From JAHEME01 sp034435035 (GTDB taxonomy: Bacteria > Chloroflexota > Anaerolineae > Aggregatilineales > UBA3940), in assembly GCA_034435035.1 (NCBI GenBank), contig DAOTXW010000016.1, positions 1 through 64,000 of the forward strand: a stretch of 64,000 bases of DNA, in the 5' to 3' direction. This document shows, one piece after another, positions 25,063 to 31,885 of this stretch. The translations under genes were made by a program, and so were the position numbers. Numbering within the stretch: the stretch's first letter is position 1; every line of letters begins with the position of its first letter. Under the pieces are notes generated by a model, which saw nothing but the letters and a program-made list of their open reading frames with translations, searched no databases and was not told the origin of the DNA.

Positions 25063-25830
25063 TTGGCTCACCTACCGGATGGTCGTGAGCTGCCCGGCAA
25101 GCTGTTCATTGTCGAAGGCATTGATGGCTCAGGCAAGAGTACGCAGCTGGATCTGCTGCGGAAATGGTTGATCGGCCAGCGCTATTGCGTGGCGTTTACG
25201 GAATGGAATTCCTCGACGATCGTGCGGGACGTGACGCGCCGCGGTAAACGCAAGCGCCTGCTCACCCCCCTCTCCTTCAGCCTGATTCATGCTGCGGATC
25301 TGGCCGATCGTATCAACCGGCAGATCCTGCCGGCCCTCCAGGCCGGAGCGATCGTGCTGGCTGATCGTTACGTCTACACCGCTTTTGCCCGCGATGCCGC
25401 CCGCGGCCTGGATCGCGCCTTTGTCCGCCGGGTTTACCGCTTCGCCATTCGGCCCACGATCGCCTTCTACTTCCGCGTGCCGCTGGAGGTCTCGCTGCAG
25501 CGTATCCTCGGCGGACGGCCGCAGCTCAAGTATTATGAAGCGGGACATGACCTCGGTTTGAGCGACGATCTGTATGAAAGTTTCCGCCTGTTCCAGGGCC
25601 GTATCCTGCAGGAATACGAAACCATTGTCGATGAATTCGGCCTCACGGTGATCGATGCTGAGAAACCGATCCTCGAGCAGCAGGACCTGGTTCGCAGCAT
25701 CGTCATGCCGCATCTAACCAACGTGCTGCGGGCCGAGCGCAGCGGCTGGCGTGAAGTCCTTTCCCATGAAGGGCTGCATGGGCGGTATCTTAAGATCGTG
25801 GCGGACATACCGGAGCAGGATCAGGCATGA
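25063..25830 (+). CDS. Thymidylate-kinase-like P-loop protein, copy 1 (intact Walker A)
   Basis: A 255-residue thymidylate-kinase-fold protein. Walker A is EGIDGSGKST (residues 19-28) and the DRYVYTAFARD segment matches the DRY/H base-binding motif. It is about 45 residues longer than typical Tmk because of a C-terminal extension. The TTG start is placed 5 bp after a perfect AGGAGG. It begins a four-gene operon with a second copy, an HD protein and a CHAD protein, so housekeeping dTMP synthesis is doubtful; a nucleotide or polyphosphate phosphotransfer role is more consistent with context. PPK2 polyphosphate kinases share the P-loop kinase fold but not this sequence signature. Confidence 0.82.
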   Translation: MAHLPDGRELPGKLFIVEGIDGSGKSTQLDLLRKWLIGQRYCVAFTEWNSSTIVRDVTRRGKRKRLLTPLSFSLIHAADLADRINRQILPALQAGAIVLADRYVYTAFARDAARGLDRAFVRRVYRFAIRPTIAFYFRVPLEVSLQRILGGRPQLKYYEAGHDLGLSDDLYESFRLFQGRILQEYETIVDEFGLTVIDAEKPILEQQDLVRSIVMPHLTNVLRAERSGWREVLSHEGLHGRYLKIVADIPEQDQA

Positions 25831-26555
25831 GCGACAAACCCGCGTCTTTCTATGGTTACAATCTGCTGGCCTCCAAGATCAGCGCCTACCCGGGTCGTCT
25901 GATTGTGCTGGAGGGCACCGATGGGGTGGGGCGCTCCAGCCAGATCGCCCTGCTGCGCGAGTGGCTGGAAAACGAAGGCTATGCAGTTGTCACCAGCGGC
26001 CTGAAGCGCAGCAAGCTCGCCGGCCGGGGCCTCCGTGACGCGATGGGCGGCCATACGCTCAGCGACACGACCATGAACCTGCTGTATGCCACCGACCTCG
26101 CTGACCGGCTGGAACGCGAGATCATCCCCGCCCTGCAGGCGGGCTTCATCATGCTGACCGACCGCTATTTCTTCTCCATCATTGCCCGCGCGCAGGTGCG
26201 CGGCGCGGAGCCCGAGTGGCTGCGCGATCTGTTCAGCTTCGCGCTGGTGCCCGATATCGTCTTCTACCTGTACGCGGATGTGGTCAACCTGATTCCCCGC
26301 GTACTCAACACCCGCGGCTTTGACTACTGGGAGTCGGGCCTGGACTTCATGGGCAACCGCGACTACTACCAGAGCTTCGTCGAATACCAGCGCCGCCTGC
26401 TGGCGGTTTTCAGCGAGCTGTCCCGCGAATACCACTTCGTCCCGGTCGATGCCAACAGATCGCTGCGCCAGACCTTCCTGGATCTGCAGGGCCAGATACG
26501 CGCCAACATCGCTGATATGCGCCCAACACGCCGCCCACCCGAAGGGGGAGTGTGA
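25827..26555 (+). CDS. Thymidylate-kinase-like P-loop protein, copy 2 (Walker A Lys replaced)
   Basis: A 242-residue paralogue of the preceding gene, overlapping it by ATGA. The P-loop reads GTDGVGRSS (residues 30-38). The invariant lysine is Arg36 and the following Thr is Ser. DRYFFSIIARAQVRG is kept, as is LATDLADRLEREIIPALQAG-type helix conservation with copy 1. Loss of the Walker lysine usually abolishes or strongly lowers phosphoryl transfer. It may be a regulatory or structural partner of copy 1, or use phosphate in another way. Confidence 0.82.
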   Translation: MSDKPASFYGYNLLASKISAYPGRLIVLEGTDGVGRSSQIALLREWLENEGYAVVTSGLKRSKLAGRGLRDAMGGHTLSDTTMNLLYATDLADRLEREIIPALQAGFIMLTDRYFFSIIARAQVRGAEPEWLRDLFSFALVPDIVFYLYADVVNLIPRVLNTRGFDYWESGLDFMGNRDYYQSFVEYQRRLLAVFSELSREYHFVPVDANRSLRQTFLDLQGQIRANIADMRPTRRPPEGGV

Positions 26556-26565
26556 GGCGCGGCGT

Positions 26566-27195
26566 ATGGATGATCCAGCCGCCCCGCCTGCGCCGGTCTC
26601 CGTTCAGATGCTGTGCCGCCTGTATGATGTCGATCTGCCACACGGGCAGCAGGTAGGGCGCTGGGCGGTCCGCCTGTTTGACTGCACGCTGCCGGCGCAT
26701 CGGCTGGCTCCCCGCTACCGGGACGTGATTATGACAGCCGGGCTGCTGCACAACGTGGCCCTCTCAGGAGGCGTGAGCAAGCACCATAAGCGCGGGCGTG
26801 ACATCCTGCTGCGCCACCCCCTCACCGATCTGGCAGATGACGATCGCGCCCTGATCGCCGTCACCACAGTCTTCCACCGCAAGCCCTGGAAATCCAGTCG
26901 GCTTGGCGAGCCATCGTACCTGGCGCTGCCTGCGGACGACCGGCCGGTGGCGCTGGCGCTGGCCGCCCTGGTGCGCATCGCCGATGGGTTGGATTACTCC
27001 CAGAGCCATTCCACCCAGCCTGTGAACTGTTCGGCGGGCGAACGCGGCGTGCGCCTGCTGGTGCGTGGCCCTTATGCCGCTGCCGATGCTGCCCGCGCGC
27101 TGGAGAAAGCCGATCTGTGGAGGGCGCTGTTCCCGGCTTACCCGCTGATGGTGCGGACTGTCAGCTCGCACAGTTCCGCAGAGGAGGATGCGTGA
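26566..27195 (+). CDS. HD-domain protein resembling the Ppx/GppA C-terminal domain
   Basis: A 209-residue protein matching only the C-terminal HD domain of exopolyphosphatase/guanosine pentaphosphatases. It has GLLHNVALSGGVSKHHKRGRDILLRHPL (His62-Asn63, His73-His74) and LVRIADGLDYSQSH. The ASKHA ATPase-like halves of Ppx/GppA are absent. Where family members have His-Asp, this protein has His-Asn, so metal binding is probably changed. The ATG start is 10 bp after the preceding stop. It lies between a kinase-like and a CHAD gene, supporting a polyphosphate link. Confidence 0.75.
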   Translation: MDDPAAPPAPVSVQMLCRLYDVDLPHGQQVGRWAVRLFDCTLPAHRLAPRYRDVIMTAGLLHNVALSGGVSKHHKRGRDILLRHPLTDLADDDRALIAVTTVFHRKPWKSSRLGEPSYLALPADDRPVALALAALVRIADGLDYSQSHSTQPVNCSAGERGVRLLVRGPYAAADAARALEKADLWRALFPAYPLMVRTVSSHSSAEEDA

Positions 27196-28124
27196 TGGCG
27201 GCGTCGCGCATCCGGCCCGGCGATCGCCTCAGCGAAGCTGGCCGGCTGCTGGTACGCGTGCAGTTCGAACGTCTGATGGCTAACCTGCCGGCGGTGCGTG
27301 AGGGCAGTGACCCTGATGCGGTGCGCCGTGCCCGGGTGGCAGTTCGCCGCATGCGCACCGCCCTGAGGCTGTTGCAGGCGGCCTACGATCCGCGCTGCTT
27401 CCGCCAGATGTCACGCCGCCTGCGCGCCTGCGGTGAGGCGCTGGGCGCTGTCCGTGATGGCGATGTGCTGCTGAGCCAGATCAGGGCGTTTGTAGAAAGC
27501 CTCCCCGGGGACGCCCGGCCCGCCTTTACGCCCCTGCTGGAGCACCTCGAACAGACTCGGTCGCGCGCCCGCCGCGCCCTGGATCGCTACCTGGACAGTA
27601 AACAGCTTCGCCGCTTGCTCGACCGGCTGCGTGAGTTCAGCACCACGCCGGGGGCAGGCGCGGCGCAGCCGCCGAATGCCGACCCGGACCATCCGCTGAT
27701 CGTATCCCACGTCCTGCCTGCGCTGATCTGGGGCGCCTTCGGCCAGGTCCGGGCCTACCAGGGCCGCTTGTCAGGCGCCTCGCTGGCCGATCTGCACCGG
27801 CTCCGGATACGGGTCAAACGCCTGCGCTATCTGCTGGAGTTCTTCAGCGATGTGCTGGGGGAGGAGGTGGCAGGGCCGATCGCGGCGGCGCGGCGGCTCC
27901 AGGATCATCTCGGCGCGATCAGCGATGCGGCAGTACTGCGGGCTGCTGTCAGTGCCTGGGTGGAGGCTAATAGCCCGGACGGCTATGCAGAGCCGCTGAT
28001 CGCCTGCCTTTCTGCCACCGACGCCGAGATTGCACACCTGTCTGGCTCGCTGCGGGCTCCCTGGCAGAGCCTGACGGGGGTCCGTGCCCGCCGCGCTCTT
28101 GGTCTGGCGTCCAGCCGCCTGTGA
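27195..28124 (+). CDS. CHAD-domain protein
   Basis: A 309-residue all-helical CHAD protein. It has the two basic signatures RARVAVRRMRTALRLL near residue 45 and LHRLRIRVKRLRYLLEFF near residue 205, each starting with the conserved His/Arg-rich helix that forms a positively charged groove. GAVRDGDVLLSQI is also typical. CHAD proteins bind inorganic polyphosphate. The start overlaps the HD gene stop (TGATG) and has a GAGGAGG site 7 bp upstream. No CYTH domain is fused, unlike many CHAD proteins. Confidence 0.88.
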   Translation: MAASRIRPGDRLSEAGRLLVRVQFERLMANLPAVREGSDPDAVRRARVAVRRMRTALRLLQAAYDPRCFRQMSRRLRACGEALGAVRDGDVLLSQIRAFVESLPGDARPAFTPLLEHLEQTRSRARRALDRYLDSKQLRRLLDRLREFSTTPGAGAAQPPNADPDHPLIVSHVLPALIWGAFGQVRAYQGRLSGASLADLHRLRIRVKRLRYLLEFFSDVLGEEVAGPIAAARRLQDHLGAISDAAVLRAAVSAWVEANSPDGYAEPLIACLSATDAEIAHLSGSLRAPWQSLTGVRARRALGLASSRL

Positions 28125-28142
28125 GATCCCGCCGGAAAGCCA

Positions 28143-28175
28143 TAGCGGCCCTCCTGCCACAAAAGAGGGCCGCTA
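28143..28175. terminator. Hairpin after the CHAD gene
   Basis: TAGCGGCCCTC (28143-28153) pairs perfectly with 28165-28175 around an 11-nt loop, 18 bp beyond the CHAD stop codon. There is no T-run. Its position between convergent transcription units suggests a terminator function. Confidence 0.6.
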
Positions 28176-28264
28176 CAGAACTCCGCCGTATGCTGCCGCA
28201 GCGCCCGCGCCGGGAGTAATAGCGCCGGAGCCGGGAGAATGCGTTGGATCAACGGCAGCTGTGG

Positions 28265-28361
28265 ACTTATGCAAATATGCATATAAGTCGACGCATTCAT
28301 TTTAGAATAGGCTCTGTGCGGGCTCAAGCGACATTTGTCACACACATCGTGTGAGACAAAT
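28265..28361. repeat. AT-rich hairpin and 29-bp near-perfect palindrome between convergent units
   Basis: Two structures lie in the 284-bp gap before the sensor-kinase array. One is an AT-rich hairpin at 28265-28288 (TATGCA-AATA-TGCATA core). The other is a palindrome at 28333-28361, in which ATTTGTC/GACAAAT and CACAC/GTGTG arms pair with one mismatch. The AT-rich part stands out from its GC-rich surroundings. They could terminate the leftward kinase array or be regulator sites. Confidence 0.5.
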
Positions 28362-28408
28362 CACCGTGTGTCAGCGCGGCGCGTCCCCGGAAACGCCAGC
28401 AGGAGCGC

Positions 28409-31360
28409 CTATTCCGCGGCGGGTAGCCAAATGCTGAAGGTGGCGCCCTGGCCGGGCACTCCTGGGCTGTAGACCTCGATGCGGCCGTGATGGCGCTCAA
28501 TGATCTCGTGCGCGATCGCCAGCCCCAGCCCGGTGCCGGGCGCTCCGGTGTTGTGCCCCGACTTGCCGCGAAAGAAGCGCTTGAACAACTGCGCTTGCTC
28601 ATCAGCGGAGATGCCGGGGCCAGTGTCGCTGACACTAAACCCGACCCAGACCTGGCCGTCCTCTTGACGAGAGTGCGTCCTGACCGTGACCTGCCCCCCT
28701 GCAGGGGTGTAGCTGAATGAATTCGTCAGTAAAGCGCTCAGCACCTGCCCCAGCAGTCCGAGGTCGCCCCGGGCGGGTGGCAGGTTATCCTCCAGCGTGA
28801 CCGAAAGGCTGAGCTGCCGCTCTTCGGCCAGCGGCGTGCGATCAATGCCATAATGGCTCGCCAGCGCATTCAGGTCTACCGGTTCCTGCGCCAGCACCAT
28901 CTGCTGCTGATCCAGGCGGGACAGCATCAGCAGATCTTCGATGATGCGAGCCAGCCGGTCTGTCTCGCGCCGCAGACGCTCCATATAGACAGCCTGCTTG
29001 GCCGGGTTGCGCTCCAGCAGTTCCTGGTGCAGCTTGATACTGGTGATCGGCGTCCGCAGTTCGTGGGAGACGTTGGACACGAAGTCGTCCCGGACGCGCT
29101 GTGCTTCCTTTAGCGGGCTGATATCGCGCACGCTGCACACGATGCCCCCGATGCTCTCACCCTCCCGGATCGGGGCCAGCGCCAGCCCGGCGTCGAAGGT
29201 CGATCCATCACCGCGCTGCGCGATGACCTCCAGGCGCTGCACCTGCCCGCCGGCAGCAGCCGCCAGCGCATGCCTGACGCTCTGCTGGTGGGCCGGTTCG
29301 ACCAGATCGGCCGGAGTGCGGCCGTAGGCATCATCGATCTCGAGGCTGAACATCTCTTGGAATGCAGGGTTGCCAGCCGTGATGGCGCCGCCGCGCTGCA
29401 GTAGCAGGATAGCGTCGGGGCTGCTGTTCAGGATCGCTTCAACGCGTTCCTTGGTGCGGCGCAACTCGGACGTTCGGTCCTCTACCGCGGCGGCCAGTGA
29501 CTTGCTGTAAGCCTCCATCTCCTGATATAGCTTGGCATTGTGGATAGCAATCGCAGCCTGCTGGGCCAGCCCGGTGAACAGGGTGAGATTCTCCTCAGTG
29601 AAGGGTTGAGATGACAGCCGGTTGACCAGCATCGCTCCGATGATCTGGCCGTGCGCGACCAGCGGAGTGGCCATCAGGTGTTCAATCTCGGAGTCATCAG
29701 GCTCTTCCCATATCAGCGCCCTTGGATCGGACCGCGCATGATTAGCCAGGATAGGTCGGTTCTCCGCAACGGCATGTCCGGTGATGCCCTCACCTACACG
29801 GATTCCGTCGCGGGGCATTGCCTCCGGGAAGTTGCCCAGTATCATGATCGGTATCAGCCGGTTGTGCGCTGACTCCAGCTGGAAGATGACCACTTCATCG
29901 CCATTGAGCAGGCTGACGGTGCGCTGGCTGATCATCTGCAGCAGCTCGTCCAGGTCCAAGGTGCCCAGCAGCTGGCGGCTATTGTCCAGCAGGCTCTCCA
30001 GCTCGTGTTGGCGCTGGGCCAGCGCCTCCTGCGCCTGCTGTCTTTCCAGCGCAGCGCCGATCATGTTGGAGGCCGTCTGCAGCACCTCAATCTCCATGGG
30101 CTGCCAGTCCGTGTCGCTCTCGCATCGGTGGAAGTTGATGGTGCCCCACCATGAATCGTTCACAAAGATCGGCATGACGACCAGCGCCTGCACGCCCCAG
30201 ATGGAGGTCAGGCTCTGAACATCATCCGGCAGGTCGCGGGTCAGGCCGTAGAAGGGCTGCCCGCTGCGCCAGGTGGCCAGCAGCGAACTGAAGCCCGGCC
30301 GGGCAGTGAGATTGACATTCTGGAAGTGCGGATTATTCAGGTAGGAGAGGACGCCAGGCCGGGTCGATTCGGCCACCAGGCTGCAGAGCGTACTGCCATC
30401 GTCGGCCAGATGGTTCCGGAAGACGACAACCCGGTCCACATTGGTGGCCTCCCCCAGCATCATCAGCAGATCAGGAGTATCCGCGATCACATCCGTGGAA
30501 TTCAGGAGACGCTCAGCGGCCACATTCACCGCCCGCAGCATCGCATCGCGATGCTGAAGGGACACCAGCAGTGTGTGGATGTCGGTAATATCGGTGCTTG
30601 CCCCGATCAGGCGGCGCGAGGCGCCCTCACCTTCCTCGACCAGCATACAGCGGGTCGCGAACCAGCGGATGGAGCCATCCCGGTGGATGATCCGGTGCTC
30701 GATCGTCTCGATATGGCCGCCAGCCGCCTGCTGTGCTTTCTTCAGGGATGTCAATAATCGGTCGCGATCGTCGGGATGTATCAGAGTGAGCAGCGCTTCA
30801 GGCGAACTCTCCACTTCGCCTTCGCTGTAGCCCAGCAGCGCCCAGAAGTGGGGAGCCACATGCAGGCCGCCGCTGCCGGATTTCCACTCCCAGACAGCGA
30901 CCTTGCCGGCGCTGGTTGCCATCTGATAGCGCTGTTCGCTGATGCGCAGGGCTTCCTCGGCCTCCTGGCGGGCGCGTCGGACCGATGCTTCCTGGATCTC
31001 GCGCTGCACAGCCGGCACCAGCCGCGCCAGATTGTCCTTCATCAGGTAATCATGGGCGCCGCCGAGCATCGTCTGCACGGCGGTCTCTTCGCCGATCGTG
31101 CCTGACACGACGATGAAAGGCAGATCCTGTCCGCTTTCGCGAAGGATCTTCAGCGCCGCCAGCCCATCGAAGTTGGGCATACTGTAGTCAGAGATGACAA
31201 CATCCCAGCCAGGTGTACGCGACAGGGCTTCCTTCAACCCTGTTGCGTTGTGGACGCGTTCGTGCGTGACCTCATAGCCATTCTGCTTGAGGATACGCAG
31301 CAGCAGGATGGCATCGTCCTCGGAGTCCTCGATCAGCAGAACGCGAAGTGGAATACTCAC
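28409..31360 (-). CDS. Multi-sensor histidine kinase, REC-PAS-GAF-GAF-PAS-HisKA-HATPase
   Basis: A 983-residue soluble kinase without membrane segments. It has an N-terminal receiver (residues 1-125, phospho-acceptor Asp58 in ISDYSMPNFDG), PAS (about 140-265), GAF (285-440), GAF (465-615), a coiled coil, PAS (640-755), HisKA with SHELRTP, and HATPase with DTGPGIS and GTGLGLAI. The GTG start overlaps the stop of the receiver gene as GTGA. An N-terminal receiver means its activity can be set by an upstream kinase, probably through the phosphorelay encoded in this array. Ligands of the GAF and PAS domains are unknown. Confidence 0.88.
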   Translation of the reverse strand: MSIPLRVLLIEDSEDDAILLLRILKQNGYEVTHERVHNATGLKEALSRTPGWDVVISDYSMPNFDGLAALKILRESGQDLPFIVVSGTIGEETAVQTMLGGAHDYLMKDNLARLVPAVQREIQEASVRRARQEAEEALRISEQRYQMATSAGKVAVWEWKSGSGGLHVAPHFWALLGYSEGEVESSPEALLTLIHPDDRDRLLTSLKKAQQAAGGHIETIEHRIIHRDGSIRWFATRCMLVEEGEGASRRLIGASTDITDIHTLLVSLQHRDAMLRAVNVAAERLLNSTDVIADTPDLLMMLGEATNVDRVVVFRNHLADDGSTLCSLVAESTRPGVLSYLNNPHFQNVNLTARPGFSSLLATWRSGQPFYGLTRDLPDDVQSLTSIWGVQALVVMPIFVNDSWWGTINFHRCESDTDWQPMEIEVLQTASNMIGAALERQQAQEALAQRQHELESLLDNSRQLLGTLDLDELLQMISQRTVSLLNGDEVVIFQLESAHNRLIPIMILGNFPEAMPRDGIRVGEGITGHAVAENRPILANHARSDPRALIWEEPDDSEIEHLMATPLVAHGQIIGAMLVNRLSSQPFTEENLTLFTGLAQQAAIAIHNAKLYQEMEAYSKSLAAAVEDRTSELRRTKERVEAILNSSPDAILLLQRGGAITAGNPAFQEMFSLEIDDAYGRTPADLVEPAHQQSVRHALAAAAGGQVQRLEVIAQRGDGSTFDAGLALAPIREGESIGGIVCSVRDISPLKEAQRVRDDFVSNVSHELRTPITSIKLHQELLERNPAKQAVYMERLRRETDRLARIIEDLLMLSRLDQQQMVLAQEPVDLNALASHYGIDRTPLAEERQLSLSVTLEDNLPPARGDLGLLGQVLSALLTNSFSYTPAGGQVTVRTHSRQEDGQVWVGFSVSDTGPGISADEQAQLFKRFFRGKSGHNTGAPGTGLGLAIAHEIIERHHGRIEVYSPGVPGQGATFSIWLPAAE

Positions 31361-31812
31361 GGAGCCCCCGAGCTGGGCACAGGCTCGTTGAGGATCAGCC
31401 AGTATAGCCCGAGGCTGCGAATAGCTTCGGCGAACTGCGCAAAATCGATGGGTTTGCGGACGTAGCTGTTGGCACCTAACCGGTAGCCCTCGATGATATC
31501 GCGTTCCTCGTCTGACGAAGTCAGGATCACCACGGGTATCAGCGCTGTCAGTTCGTGGGCGCGTATCCGGCGCAGCACCTCCAGACCATCGATCTTGGGC
31601 AGTTTGAGGTCGAGCAGGATAACCTGAGGCCGGATCCTCGGGTCGCGATCGGCGTATTGGCCAGTAGCAAACAAATAGTCCAGTGCTTCGGCGCCGTCGT
31701 GAACGACAGCGATCTCATTGGCGATGTTGTGTCTGTGCAATGAGCGAAGGATCAGAGCTTCATCATCTGCATTGTCCTCAACCAGCAGAATCGTCTTTGG
31801 GCTCATGCTCAT
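31357..31812 (-). CDS. Single-domain response regulator, Rcp1-like
   Basis: A 151-residue stand-alone receiver. Acidic residues are in LLVEDNADD, phospho-acceptor Asp68 in LLDLKLPKIDG, Thr in ILTSSDEE, and Lys in VRKPID. The insertion before the Asp and its C-terminal helix resemble Rcp1-type partners of phytochrome-like kinases. There is no output domain. It sits between two kinase genes (73 bp from one, 4-bp overlap with the next), fitting a phosphate shuttle. Confidence 0.9.
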   Translation of the reverse strand: MSMSPKTILLVEDNADDEALILRSLHRHNIANEIAVVHDGAEALDYLFATGQYADRDPRIRPQVILLDLKLPKIDGLEVLRRIRAHELTALIPVVILTSSDEERDIIEGYRLGANSYVRKPIDFAQFAEAIRSLGLYWLILNEPVPSSGAP

Positions 31813-31885
31813 GGTCGAGCCTTTCGGGCGGCTGCGTTCTTGTCCGGGTTGCCTTCATTTTAGCGCGTGCCTGATAGGTTGTAAA

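Noticed and set aside
25063..25830. Housekeeping thymidylate kinase (tmk) as the simple call for the first kinase-fold gene
   Set aside because: Extended length, a coupled second copy without the Walker lysine, and the HD and CHAD partners argue against a plain tmk; not excluded until the genome is checked for another tmk.
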